This document shows, piece by piece, positions 1 through 11,203 of a stretch of 64,000 nucleotides of DNA. Under the pieces are notes generated by a model. That model made no database searches and had not been told where the DNA came from. It saw only the letters and a list, made by a program, of their open reading frames with translations. The translations under genes were made by a program, and so were the position numbers. Every line of letters begins with the position of its first letter. Position 1 is the stretch's first letter. The stretch is taken from NCBI RefSeq assembly GCF_001940455.1, contig NZ_MKQR01000028.1, positions 226,057 through 290,056 of the forward strand, read 5' to 3'. The stretch comes from Actinokineospora bangkokensis. Its GTDB lineage: Bacteria > Actinomycetota > Actinomycetes > Mycobacteriales > Pseudonocardiaceae.

Positions 1-450
1 CTCGTTGACCTCGCTGGCCTCGTCCAGGTCGGCGGAGAGGAACTGGCCGGGCCGGTGCACCGCCCGCACCACCTCACCGGCCGCCGGGATGCGCTGGACG
101 TGCACGTCGAACACCGACAGGAACGCGCTCACCCGCAGCATCGGCTCGGCGGGCAGCCCCAGCTCGGCGGGCGGCACGGCCTCCACCACGTGCGAGACGG
201 TCCCGTCCGCGGGCGCCAGCGCGATCCCCGGCCGCTGCGGCGTCACCCGCTCCGGCTCCCGGAAGAACCAGGCCAGCCACGCGGTCAGCACCCCGCCCGC
301 CACCCCGGCCCGCTTCGAGAACCGCCGCACCAGCAGCGTCCCCACCACCCCGCCCGCGACGAAGGGCCGCCCACCCGGGTGCACCGGGGGGATGATGCTC
401 CTCGTCAGCGCGACCAGGTGCTTGATCGTGGATTGCGGCGCGGCGCTCAT
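1..450 (-). CDS. psd: phosphatidylserine decarboxylase proenzyme, C-terminus cut by window edge
   Basis: Phosphatidylserine decarboxylase converts phosphatidylserine to phosphatidylethanolamine at the membrane, using a pyruvoyl group made by self-cleavage. The window holds the first 150 residues, read from the ATG at 450 to the window edge. Visible are a hydrophobic N-terminal stretch (about residues 30-62), FFREPER at 62-68, the PADG block at 80-83 and the conserved DVHVQR segment at 115-120, all typical of the short bacterial Psd family. The self-cleavage motif would lie beyond the window, so activity cannot be judged. The family call rests on these motifs and is fairly firm; the rest of the operon is unseen. 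Confidence 0.85.
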   Translation of the reverse strand, partial: MSAAPQSTIKHLVALTRSIIPPVHPGGRPFVAGGVVGTLLVRRFSKRAGVAGGVLTAWLAWFFREPERVTPQRPGIALAPADGTVSHVVEAVPPAELGLPAEPMLRVSAFLSVFDVHVQRIPAAGEVVRAVHRPGQFLSADLDEASEVNE

Positions 451-530
451 CAGCAGGCTGTTCCTCGCGTCGGGACCGGGTGATTGCGGCACACGGTACG
501 CCGGCGCCGCGAGCGGCGGCTCGCTGCTGG

Positions 531-950
531 TCAGGAGCGGGACAGCGCGATGGCCTTGATCCGCTGTTCGCGCTGGTGGGGGATCGCTTTGAGCGGGTAG
601 GCGGCCTGTGTCCCCGCTGCCAGCTCGGGCAGCACGAGCGTCAGGCCCACCGTGATCGCGGCCGAGTCCAGCGCCAGCCCGGCCAAGCCGGCGACCTTGG
701 CGCCGCGCAGCCCGATCCAGTGCAGCCCGGACTCGATGAGCGCGATCCGCTCCTGGGGGTCGGCCAGCTGGTTGGCGTCCCGGGTGACGATCGCGTCGAA
801 GCCCCGCCCGCGGAGTTCGGCGAAGAGCGGGATGTCGTCGACGGCGGCCAAGCCCTCGTCCCGAGCGCAGGAGAACTGCTGCGCGCCGTGGATCGCGGCC
901 ACGTTGGGGATGAGGCGGGGACTGAGGTTGTGGTCGATGAAGAACTTCAC
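531..950 (-). CDS. VapC45-like PIN-domain toxin (RNase)
   Basis: A 139-residue PIN-like protein matching the length of M. tuberculosis VapC45 as I recall it. It starts at a GTG (950-948) with MKFFIDHN, giving the first acidic residue of a PIN fold (D6), followed by acidic residues near DDIPLF and the VTRD motif that usually supplies the last metal ligand. Such proteins cut RNA and are held in check by a DUF433 antitoxin encoded just upstream. Here the start codon overlaps the antitoxin stop (GTGA, 950-947), a translational-coupling arrangement, but the antitoxin gene is broken twice. The toxin frame itself is intact; whether it is expressed or harmful is unknown. Confidence 0.75.
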   Translation of the reverse strand: MKFFIDHNLSPRLIPNVAAIHGAQQFSCARDEGLAAVDDIPLFAELRGRGFDAIVTRDANQLADPQERIALIESGLHWIGLRGAKVAGLAGLALDSAAITVGLTLVLPELAAGTQAAYPLKAIPHQREQRIKAIALSRS

Positions 951-1557
951 TCCGCTCCTCGGACGGCGAGGTCGAACTCGACCGCGTCGCGGGCCGCGTC
1001 CGCGGAGACCCCCGGGTAGTAGTAGTCCACGCCGTCGAGGGGCACATCGCCGGTGGAGACCAGCGTGGCCACCGCGTCGTAGGGCACCCTGGTCCGGCGA
1101 TGGTCGGCCAGCCGCCCAGGCGCGCCGCCCGGACCTCCAGGTTCCCGCGCGGGTGGAGGAAATCGACGACCTGGTCGCCGCGCTTGTTCTCGAACGGCCC
1201 GAAGATCTCGGCCAGGCTCAGCACCTCGTACTGCCCCCGGTTGCCGACGACGTCCACCCCGACGCCGTCGTCGTTGACGACGGCGATGGTGCGGCCGTCC
1301 GTGCCGAAGCGGTAGTGCGAGGGGTGCTCGGTCAGGTCGAGGGCGGGTAGCGCCTCGAAGGCCCGCCGGATGGATTGCAGCGAGGTGCGGGCCCGCAGGC
1401 GCACGACCGTGCGGAGCGCAACCAGGTCGCGGAAGGAGTAGAGCAGCGCAGGCCGGACGGCCACCTCGGGCGAGAACAGCCCGGTGCGGTGTCAGTGCCG
1501 GAGCCTGCTGGGGGTGGCACCGGTCAGCACCGACGTCAGGTTCGTCGGGAAAGCCAC
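947..1557 (-). pseudogene. DUF433 (VapB45-like) antitoxin pseudogene with nonsense codon and frameshift
   Basis: Reads as a DUF433 antitoxin of about 203 residues from the GTG at 1557, beginning MAFPTNLTSVLTGATPSRL, but codon 22 (1494-1492) is TGA where a tryptophan is expected in the HTH-like segment RH-W-HRTGLF. A single base is also missing at about 1093-1095: GGWPTIAG is in one frame and TRVPYDAV continues in the next. After the shift, the frame runs on to DGVDYYYPGVSADAARDAV and a TGA at 949-947 that overlaps the toxin start. The DUF433 core is otherwise well preserved, so the decay looks recent, unless both lesions are sequencing errors. Internal restarts could still give a C-terminal fragment. 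Confidence 0.8.
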
Positions 1558-1663
1558 GGGTGTCACCGCCTCCGGAGTGCGTCGATCTGTCCCGAGTGTG
1601 CCACCACCCGCGCCGCGGGTGGGCTCACTTCAAGGCGATGACGCCTGTTCAGGGAGGTGGGAC

Positions 1664-1727
1664 GACGGGGCTCCCGGTGGGTGCCTGCGCCCCCCGACGA
1701 CGCAGGCGACCCACCGGGTGCCCCGTC
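1664..1727. repeat. long stem-loop between pseudo-antitoxin and GlsB-type gene
   Basis: Arms 1664-1689 and 1701-1727 are reverse complements with one mismatch and one bulged base, closing an 11-base loop. It lies upstream of the antitoxin pseudogene and downstream of the stop of the minus-strand GlsB-type gene at 1818. A terminator for that gene is the simplest reading. No U-tract is visible. Confidence 0.6.
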
Positions 1728-1817
1728 TTGGAGCGGGTCGAGTCTACGTGGTGGGGGTGGGTGTGGGCAATGGTGGACCAGTTCGGTTCGGTTCTTGGTG
1801 AATCGGTAACCGGGGGT

Positions 1818-2099
1818 TCACCTGCGGCCGCGGGGGTTGGTGCGGCCCTGGGCGAGGCGGAGCAGGGCCAGCAGCAGGACCGAGCCGAGGGCGGCGACGC
1901 CGAGGCTGGGGAGGTCGAACTCGAAGGTGAAGCTGTCGCCGGTGAAGGCGCGGTAGAGCAGGCCGCCGAGGGCCGCCCCGACGACGCCGACCAGGATGCT
2001 GACGAGGCAGCCCTGGGGGCGGCGGTCGCGGCCGCCGACCACCAGGTTGGCCGCCCAGCCGACGATCGCGCCGAACACGATCCACGCCACGATGCCCAT
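1818..2099 (-). CDS. GlsB/YeaQ/YmgE family membrane protein (transglycosylase-associated)
   Basis: A 93-residue integral membrane protein with three hydrophobic segments (about residues 3-22, 32-50 and 68-84) and the signature MGIVAWIVFGAIVGWAANL at the N-terminus. GlsB/YeaQ proteins are small stress-induced membrane proteins; despite the old transglycosylase-associated label they have no known catalytic site. A TACCCT hexamer (2111-2106) ends six bases before the ATG, so the mRNA is probably leaderless. Palindromic element copy A lies directly upstream. The exact role is not known. Confidence 0.85.
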   Translation of the reverse strand: MGIVAWIVFGAIVGWAANLVVGGRDRRPQGCLVSILVGVVGAALGGLLYRAFTGDSFTFEFDLPSLGVAALGSVLLLALLRLAQGRTNPRGRR

Positions 2100-2160
2100 G
2101 GGGGCAGGGTATCGGGTGTCTCGCCTGCGGCGTCGCTGTTGGCTCTGGCGTGTGGTTGTG

Positions 2161-2404
2161 GTCGCCTCGCCTTCGGCTTCGGGGCGTGGAAAAGCCCGGT
2201 CGTTTGGTGGCGGGCTCGATGCGGTGGTCCTGTTTGGCCGGGGCCCCTGCGGCGATCATGTGCTCGGGGTGGGGAAAAGGTGAGGCCTGCGGCCCCACCC
2301 CCCGGCCGTGGGTAGCACATGATCGCCTTCCCCGGCCAAACAAGACCACCGCATCGAGCAGGGGCTTAGCCGGGCTTCCTGCTGCGTGGGTGGTGGCGTT
2401 GTGG
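2161..2404. repeat. dispersed palindromic element, copy A
   Basis: About 244 bp. Its core is a 146-bp inverted repeat (2214-2359) whose roughly 50-base arms share the block GCGATCATGTGCT and its complement, enclosing a second stem (GTGGGG with CCCCAC) capped by GGCCTGCGGCC. It fills the gap between the moeA stop and the GlsB-type gene. Copy D is nearly identical over the whole length; copies B and C share the core. No ORF or transposase belongs to it. Confidence 0.9.
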
Positions 2405-2473
2405 GCAAAGAGAAAGAAGGGAAGAAAGGAGGTGGGGATCAGGAGAGGGGGAAGGGCGAGGCGGTGCGGGGGG

Positions 2474-3664
2474 TCAGGTGAGGAGCACTACGTCCACTTC
2501 GGTGCCCTCGGGGATGGCGGTGGTGGCGGCGGGGACCTCGATGAGGCAGTTGGCGGCGGCGAAGGAGGCGAGGAGGTGGGAGGCGGGGCCGCCGACGGGG
2601 ACGACCTGGACGCGGCCGGAGTCGAGGTGGGCCCTGCGGTACTGGACCTTGCCGCTCGGGGAGGTGAGGGGGGTGGTGACGCGGGCGCGGGTGCGGGGGC
2701 GGTCGGGGGTGGGGTGGCCCATGGCGGTGAGGAGGGCGGGGCGGAGGAACAGCTCGAAGGAGAGGGCGGCGGAGACGGGGTTGCCGGGGAAGGCGATGAC
2801 GGGCAGGCCGTCGACGGTGCCGGAGCCCTGGGGGCCGCCGGGTTGGATGGCCACGCGGACGAAGCGGACGCCGTGGTCGGTGAGGGCGTCCTTGACGACC
2901 TCGTAGGCGCCCGCGCTCACGCCGCCGGAGGTGACCAGGACGTCGGCGTCGACGTCGGCGACGACCCGGCGGAAGGCGGGGACGTCGTCGGGGACCGCGC
3001 GCAGGACGGTGGCCAGGCCGCCCAGTTCGCGCACGGCGGCGGCGATGAGGACGCTGTTGGACTCGTAGATCTGGCCGAACTCCAGCGGGGTGCCCGGCTC
3101 CACCAGCTCCGAGCCCGTGGACAGCACCACCACCCTGGGGCGGCGGCGGACGGGCAGGTCGGCGGCGCCGACGGCGGCGGCCAAGCCGAGCTGGGGCGGG
3201 CCCAGGACGGTGCCCGCGCGCAGCACCACCGTTCCCGCGCGCACGTCCTCACCGACGCGGCGCAGGTGCTTGCCCGCGGGGACGGGCGCGGTGATGTGCA
3301 CTGTCCCGGTGCCCGCGTCGGTCAGCTCGACCTGGACCACCGCGTCCGCGCCCGGGGGCAGGGGGGCGCCGGTCATGATGCGGTGGGCGGTCCCGGGCTC
3401 CAGGGGGCGCACGTCGGTGCGGCCTGCCGGGATGTCGTCGGCGACGGGCAGCGACACCGGGGCGGTGGCGACGTCCTCGGCGCGCACGGCGTAGCCGTCC
3501 ATCGCGGAGTTGTCGAAGGGCGGCAGGGACACCGGGGCCACCACGTCCTCGGCCAGCACCAGCCCGCGGCAGTCCGCGAGCGGGGTCGGCACCACGGGCA
3601 TCTCCGGCACCAGCCCGGCCACGACGGCGCGGTACTCGGCGGGGGTGTAGGTCGCGTCGGCCAC
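2474..3664 (-). CDS. moeA: molybdopterin molybdenumtransferase MoeA (Glp family)
   Basis: MoeA inserts molybdate into adenylated molybdopterin, the last step of molybdenum cofactor synthesis in the cytoplasm. The 396-residue protein shows the family blocks in order: FDNSAMDGYAVRAED near residue 55, MTGAPLPPGADAVV, a STGSEL block, the SGGVSAGAYEVVKD block and AFPGNPVSA near residue 290. I chose the GTG at 3664, which begins VADATYTPAEYRAVV; the longer upstream frame has no family resemblance. A CAGGAT hexamer six bases upstream fits a leaderless start. It is separated from the other cofactor genes by over 35 kb, which is common in actinobacteria. Confidence 0.92.
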   Translation of the reverse strand: MADATYTPAEYRAVVAGLVPEMPVVPTPLADCRGLVLAEDVVAPVSLPPFDNSAMDGYAVRAEDVATAPVSLPVADDIPAGRTDVRPLEPGTAHRIMTGAPLPPGADAVVQVELTDAGTGTVHITAPVPAGKHLRRVGEDVRAGTVVLRAGTVLGPPQLGLAAAVGAADLPVRRRPRVVVLSTGSELVEPGTPLEFGQIYESNSVLIAAAVRELGGLATVLRAVPDDVPAFRRVVADVDADVLVTSGGVSAGAYEVVKDALTDHGVRFVRVAIQPGGPQGSGTVDGLPVIAFPGNPVSAALSFELFLRPALLTAMGHPTPDRPRTRARVTTPLTSPSGKVQYRRAHLDSGRVQVVPVGGPASHLLASFAAANCLIEVPAATTAIPEGTEVDVVLLT

Positions 3665-3721
3665 GGCACCATCCTGTCCCAGCGGCGCGGCGGGCACCCC
3701 CCGGGAGGGGTCCGGTGCGCC

Positions 3722-3753
3722 TCTCCCACGCGCGGGCGCCCGCGCGTGGGAGA
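3722..3753. promoter_or_regulatory. perfect 32-bp palindrome between divergent moeA and AIM24 genes
   Basis: A palindrome without a central loop, each half being 16 bases (TCTCCCACGCGCGGGC). It sits 57 bases upstream of the moeA start and 38 bases upstream of the AIM24 start, where a shared operator would lie. It could also form a cruciform or a hairpin in the AIM24 leader. Confidence 0.6.
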
Positions 3754-3791
3754 CTGCGCGCGCCGTCCCAGGTCGCAGGAGGAGCCAACGC

Positions 3792-4421
3792 ATGCAGGTC
3801 CGCACCCGGCACACGCCCGCGTTCGGCGTCGCGCGGCTGCTGCTCGCCCCCGGGGAGGCCGTGCAGGCCGAGGCGTCGGCGATGCTGGCGACCAGCTACG
3901 GGGTGCACATCGAGCCGCGCAGCCGCGGCGGTCGCGGCCGGTCGAAGCCCGCCGTGTTCACCGCGGGCACCGAGGGCGGGTGGGTCGACATCACCCCCGC
4001 GTTCCCCGGCGACGTGCACACCATCGACCTGGACGGCACCCAGGGGTGGTGCGTGTCGCGGGGCAGTTGGCTGGCGGTGACGGCGACGCTGCGGGCCGAC
4101 GCGCAGTGGCCCGGGTTCCACGCGCTGTTCGGGGCCGAGCACGGGTTCCTGGAGCACGCCACCGGGTCCGGGACGCTGGTGCTGGCCTGCTGCGGGGCGC
4201 TGGACACGATCACCCTGTCGCCGGGGGAGTTCATCAGCGTCGACCCCGCGCACCTGCTGGGCTACAGCGACGACACCCAGGCGCGGCTGCGGGCGATCAG
4301 CCAGTCCGGGCCGCAGTCGGTGCGCACCGGGGAGGGGCTGATCCTGGACTTCGCCGGGCCCGGCACGGTGCTCACCCAGACCCGCACGCCGCGGGCGATG
4401 GCCGCGCTGCTGGGGCACTGA
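3792..4421 (+). CDS. AIM24 family protein
   Basis: A 209-residue protein of the AIM24/TIGR00266 family, built from repeated beta strands. Visible are an N-terminal region with paired basic residues (about 47-55), the GDVHTIDLDG and GFLEHATGSGTLVL segments and a glycine-rich C-terminal half that recalls other bacterial AIM24 proteins. No catalytic residues are known for the family; in yeast AIM24 is mitochondrial, and bacterial roles are unclear. The ATG is preceded by AGGAGGAG, so this mRNA has a normal leader. It is divergent from moeA across a perfect palindrome. Confidence 0.75.
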   Translation: MQVRTRHTPAFGVARLLLAPGEAVQAEASAMLATSYGVHIEPRSRGGRGRSKPAVFTAGTEGGWVDITPAFPGDVHTIDLDGTQGWCVSRGSWLAVTATLRADAQWPGFHALFGAEHGFLEHATGSGTLVLACCGALDTITLSPGEFISVDPAHLLGYSDDTQARLRAISQSGPQSVRTGEGLILDFAGPGTVLTQTRTPRAMAALLGH

Positions 4422-4501
4422 GCCGCGCCGCCGGGCGCCGGTGCGGGGCGCGGCGCGCTGGTTGGGACTACCGGCCACGCCGCGCGCGCCACGGGCGTTA
4501 G

Positions 4502-7711
<3,210 letters not shown>

Positions 7712-7731
7712 TCCAGGCCTGAGCACGACCA

Positions 7732-7769
7732 CCGGGGCCCCGGTCCGCACCAGCGGACCGGGGCCCCGG
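7732..7769 (+). terminator. groEL terminator hairpin
   Basis: A perfect 17-bp stem (7732-7748 with 7753-7769) and a four-base ACCA loop, beginning 20 bases after the groEL stop. There is no U-tract, as is usual for terminators in GC-rich actinobacteria. Confidence 0.8.
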
Positions 7770-7842
7770 CGCGTGCGCGGGCGGTGGTGGCAGGCGGGCG
7801 CCGGGACGCGGTAGTGTCAGAACTTCCGCGAAAAAGAAAAAA

Positions 7843-7862
7843 GACGCCGGGAAATCGGCGTC
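7843..7862 (+). other. hairpin in the helD leader
   Basis: GACGCCG and CGGCGTC pair around a six-base loop in an unusually A-rich patch, ending 31 bases before the TTG start of the HelD-like gene. It could tune translation or transcription of helD. No rifamycin-associated element was recognised here. Confidence 0.4.
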
Positions 7863-7893
7863 GTGGAAGTGATGATAAGCCGGTGGAGGGCAC

Positions 7894-10137
7894 TTGTCAA
7901 CCGAGATCGACGTCGAGCAGGAGTACGTCTCGATGTTGTACGCGCGGCTCGACGGGCTGCGCGCGGACGCGGACCGGCGGTTGGCCCAGGCGCTCGCGGA
8001 GAAGAGCAGCAGCACCACCGCGATGACCGAGCGGGACGCCGAGACCGCCCACCACAGCGCCGCGCTGGCGCAGTACAGCTCCGTGGAGAACGGGCTGTGC
8101 TTCGGCCGCCTGGACTTCACCGACGCGGGCCCGCGCTACATCGGCCGCATCGGCCTCTACGACGAGCGCGGCGACTACGAACCGCTGCTGATGGACTGGC
8201 GCGCCCCGGCCGCGCGCCCGTTCTACCTGGCGACCGCGGCCAACCCGGAGGGCGTGCGCAGGCGCAGGCACATCCGCACCTCGCGCCGCCGGGTCACCGG
8301 GGTCGACGACGAGGTGCTGGACCTGGCCACCGGCAAGGACGTGCACGACGGCGTCACCGGGGAGGCGGCCCTGCTCTCGGCGCTCAACGCCACCCGCACC
8401 GGCCGGATGTCCGACATCGTCGAGACGATCCAGGCCGAGCAGGACGACATCATCCGCTCCGGGCTCACCGGCGTGCTGGTGGTCCAGGGCGGCCCCGGCA
8501 CCGGCAAGACCGCGGTCGCGCTGCACCGCGCCGCCTACCTGCTCTACACCCACCGCGAGAAGCTGTCCCGGCGCGGCGTGCTGGTGATCGGCCCGAACCA
8601 GACGTTCCTCAAGTACATCGGGCAGGTGCTGCCGTCGCTGGGTGAGACGGGGGTGCTCCTGCAAACCGTGGGTGAGCTGTACCCGGGGGTGCGGGCCACG
8701 CGCGCGGAGCACCCGCGGGCCGCGCTGATCAAGGGGCGGCTGGACGTGATCGACGCCCTCAAGCGGGCGGTGCGCGACCGGCAGGTGGTGCCCGAGGAAC
8801 CGGTGGTGCTGATCTTCGAGCGCGAGGAGCTGGTGCTCGACGGCCCGACCGTGCGGGCCGCCGCCGACCGCGCCCGGCGCTCGCGTAAGCCGCACAACGA
8901 GGCCCGGCCGATCTTCGCCGCCGAGGTCGTCGCCGCCCTGGCCCGCCAGGAGGCCGACCGGCTCGGCGCGGAGTTCCTGGAGGAGGGCGACCTGGCCGAC
9001 ATCCGCCGCGAGCTGGCCGACGACGACGACGTGCAGGAGGCCATCGAGCGGCTGTGGCCGCAGCTGACCCCGCGCCACCTGCTCGCCGACCTCTACACCA
9101 GCGCGGAGCGGCTGGCGGTCGCCTTCCCCGACCTCACCGACGACGAGCGCGCGCTGCTGCTGCGCGCCCCCGGCGACGGCTGGAGCCCGGCGGACGCGCC
9201 GCTGCTGGACGAGGCCGCCGAGCTGCTCGGCGTCGACGACCGGCTGGCCAGGGCCCGGCGCGCCGCCGAGGAGCGCGACGCCCGCGACTACGCCCAGGGC
9301 GTGCTCGACATCCTGCAGATGCAGGACGACGCCGACCCCGACATCCTCACCGCCTACGACCTCATCGACGCCCACCGCCTCGCCCAGCGCACCGAGGAGG
9401 AGGACCACCGCACGGCCGCCGAGCGCGCCGCCGCCGACCGCTCCTGGACCTTCGGGCACGTCATCGTGGACGAGGCCCAGGAGCTGTCGGCGATGGCGTG
9501 GCGGGTGCTCATGCGCCGCTGCCCGTCCCGTTCGCTGACCCTGGTCGGCGACGTCGCGCAGACCGGCGACCTCGCCGGGTCGACGCGGTGGGAGGACATC
9601 CTCGGCCCCTACGTCGAGGACCGGTGGCGGCTGACCGAGCTGACGGTCAACTACCGCACCCCCGCCGAGATCGCGGAGTTCGCCACCGAGGTGCTGGCCG
9701 AGCTGGGCACGTCCCTGGCGCCGCCCGCCCCCGTCCGCGAGACCGGGGTGCTGCCCTGGGCGCAGCGGACGACGTCGCTGGCCGAGACCGCGGCGCAGCT
9801 GGCCAAGGAGGAGGCGACCGCGCCGGGCACCGTGGCGGTGCTGGTGCCGGAGTCGCTGGTGGACGAGGTGGGCGCGGCGGTGAAGTCCGCCGTGCCGGAC
9901 GCCGCCGTCGGCGAGCACCCCGAGCTGGAGAGCAAGGTGGCGGTGCTGACCGTGCGGGAGGCCAAGGGCCTGGAGTTCGACTCGGTGCTGCTGGTGGAAC
10001 CGGCCGCGGTGGTCGCGGCGTCCCCGCGCGGGCTCAACGACCTGTACGTGGCGCTGACCCGCGCCACCCAGCGGCTCGGCGTCGTGCACGCCGAGGAGCT
10101 GCCCCCCGCGCTGCGGGCGATGGCCGCCCGGGCCTGA
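7894..10137 (+). CDS. HelD/HelR-type RNA polymerase recycling ATPase (UvrD-like)
   Basis: HelD proteins free stalled RNA polymerase from DNA using a UvrD-like ATPase; in actinobacteria the HelR group can also displace rifamycin. The 747-residue protein has a coiled N-terminal arm (about 1-60), Walker A GGPGTGKTAVALHRAAYLLY near residue 198, a charged middle insertion rich in Asp and Glu (about 280-480), Walker B-like VDEAQELS, GDVAQTGD and a C-terminal helicase motif YVALTRATQRL. The TTG at 7894 lies four bases after GGAGGG. Whether it confers rifampicin tolerance cannot be told from sequence. Confidence 0.88.
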   Translation: MSTEIDVEQEYVSMLYARLDGLRADADRRLAQALAEKSSSTTAMTERDAETAHHSAALAQYSSVENGLCFGRLDFTDAGPRYIGRIGLYDERGDYEPLLMDWRAPAARPFYLATAANPEGVRRRRHIRTSRRRVTGVDDEVLDLATGKDVHDGVTGEAALLSALNATRTGRMSDIVETIQAEQDDIIRSGLTGVLVVQGGPGTGKTAVALHRAAYLLYTHREKLSRRGVLVIGPNQTFLKYIGQVLPSLGETGVLLQTVGELYPGVRATRAEHPRAALIKGRLDVIDALKRAVRDRQVVPEEPVVLIFEREELVLDGPTVRAAADRARRSRKPHNEARPIFAAEVVAALARQEADRLGAEFLEEGDLADIRRELADDDDVQEAIERLWPQLTPRHLLADLYTSAERLAVAFPDLTDDERALLLRAPGDGWSPADAPLLDEAAELLGVDDRLARARRAAEERDARDYAQGVLDILQMQDDADPDILTAYDLIDAHRLAQRTEEEDHRTAAERAAADRSWTFGHVIVDEAQELSAMAWRVLMRRCPSRSLTLVGDVAQTGDLAGSTRWEDILGPYVEDRWRLTELTVNYRTPAEIAEFATEVLAELGTSLAPPAPVRETGVLPWAQRTTSLAETAAQLAKEEATAPGTVAVLVPESLVDEVGAAVKSAVPDAAVGEHPELESKVAVLTVREAKGLEFDSVLLVEPAAVVAASPRGLNDLYVALTRATQRLGVVHAEELPPALRAMAARA

Positions 10138-10157
10138 CGCGCCCGGGCCGCCACCGG

Positions 10158-10643
10158 TCAGCGCAGGGAGATCGCGACCTCCTCCAGGTGGTTCATCGAG
10201 GTCTGCATGCCGTGCTCCATGCCGGAGTTGATGTGCATGTCGCGGTGCTCCTGGTTCTGGTGCTCCACCAGGACGGTCAGGGTCGTGCGGCCGTCCGCCT
10301 CGGTGAGGGTCAGGGTGTTCACCGCGAACCCCTCGGGGGCGCCCTCGTAGACCTCGGTGGACACGATCCGCTCGTCGGGCACCAGTTCGCGGTACTCGCC
10401 GTGGAAGGCCACCTCGAACCCGCCCTCGGCCACCATGGCGTAGCGCCAGGTGCCGCCGACGCGCAGGTCCACCTCGACCGAGGTCACCGTGCCCATGTCG
10501 CCCGCCCACCACCGGGCGATGAGCTCCGGCTCCGTCCACGCCCGGTACACCAGGTGCTTGGGCGCGTCGAACTCGCGCGTGATGAGGATCGTGGTGTCAC
10601 CGGGGGTCGTCACCACGGCCGTGCCCTTGGTCGCCATCGCCAT
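10158..10643 (-). CDS. SRPBCC/AHSA1-domain protein
   Basis: A 161-residue helix-grip protein of the activator-of-Hsp90 homology (AHSA1) type, with the usual start ILITREFDAPKHLVYRAWTE, the block ELIARWWAGD and VEVDLRVGGTWRY. These proteins form a hydrophobic cavity, and most bacterial members have no proven substrate. The gene overlaps the end of the upstream arsR by 47 bases, so the two are almost certainly co-translated. I chose the ATG at 10643 (AGGAGG nine bases upstream); the ATG at 10637 is possible. ArsR-SRPBCC pairs are common in actinobacteria. Confidence 0.85.
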   Translation of the reverse strand: MAMATKGTAVVTTPGDTTILITREFDAPKHLVYRAWTEPELIARWWAGDMGTVTSVEVDLRVGGTWRYAMVAEGGFEVAFHGEYRELVPDERIVSTEVYEGAPEGFAVNTLTLTEADGRTTLTVLVEHQNQEHRDMHINSGMEHGMQTSMNHLEEVAISLR

Positions 10644-11088
10644 CTCCGTGCTCCTCCTGCTCGTTCTCGTCCTGCTCATGTCTGTACTGCTCGGGCCTGT
10701 CCTGCTCGGGCCTGTCCTGCTCGGGCCTGTCCTGCTCGCCGTCCGCCTGCGCGGCGCCCTGCTCCAGGGTGAGGTCGCGCAGCACGTCGTCGAGGGCGGA
10801 GAACCGCCGCTCCCACGTGCGCGCGTACTGCTTCACCCAGTCGTGGACCTCGCGCAGTGGGGCCCCGTTCAACCGGTACAGGCGCTGCCTGCCGACCTCC
10901 CGCACCTCGACCAGGCCGACCTCGCGCAGCACGCGCAGGTGCTTGGACACCAGCGGCTGCACGACGCCCATCGCCTCGACGAGGTCGGAGACCGAGCGCT
11001 CCCCGGCGGCCAGCAGGTCGACGATCTGCCTGCGCCGGGGCTCTGCCACCGCGGTGAACGCGTCCGCCGCGGCCGGTGCTCTCGCCAT
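10597..11088 (-). CDS. ArsR-family transcriptional regulator with repeat-bearing tail
   Basis: A 163-residue regulator. Residues 1-95 form the winged helix, with PRRRQIVDLLAAGERSVSDL and the recognition helix PLVSKHLRVLREVGLV. There is no CxC metal site, so a metal-sensing role is unlikely. The last 55 residues are an acidic tail with DRPEQ repeated, encoded by 15-bp tandem repeats (10687-10731), and its 3' end overlaps the SRPBCC gene. A 16-bp palindrome lies in its own promoter spacer, so it probably represses itself and its partner. TATTGT ends seven bases before the ATG, which fits a leaderless mRNA. Confidence 0.88.
   Translation of the reverse strand: MARAPAAADAFTAVAEPRRRQIVDLLAAGERSVSDLVEAMGVVQPLVSKHLRVLREVGLVEVREVGRQRLYRLNGAPLREVHDWVKQYARTWERRFSALDDVLRDLTLEQGAAQADGEQDRPEQDRPEQDRPEQYRHEQDENEQEEHGDGDGDQGHGRGDDPR
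10687..10731 (-). repeat. three 15-bp tandem repeats inside arsR
   Basis: Three exact copies of CTGCTCGGGCCTGTC (plus strand), encoding DRPEQ repeats in the acidic tail of the ArsR regulator, followed by a partial unit. The repeat keeps frame, so length changes would alter only the tail. Confidence 0.9.
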
Positions 11089-11095
11089 GCGGGGA

Positions 11096-11125
11096 ACAAT
11101 ACATACCCATATGGGTATACGTCAA
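11096..11125 (-). promoter_or_regulatory. arsR promoter with 16-bp palindromic operator in the spacer
   Basis: Minus strand: TTGACG (11125-11120), an 18-base spacer, TATTGT (11101-11096), then seven bases to the ATG. The spacer contains the perfect palindrome ATACCCATATGGGTAT (11103-11118), ideally placed for repression by the ArsR dimer. The site is strikingly AT-rich for this genome. Confidence 0.85.
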
Positions 11126-11203
11126 CGGTCAGGGTTCACCCCGAGCCGGGAACCCGGGTCGTTCCCCGATGGCGGCGCGGCCGCGGCCCGGCAGGCTGGT
11201 GCC

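Noticed and set aside
7712-7893. Rifamycin-associated element before helD
   Set aside because: I looked for the expected inverted repeat and did not find it; only an unrelated hairpin is present.
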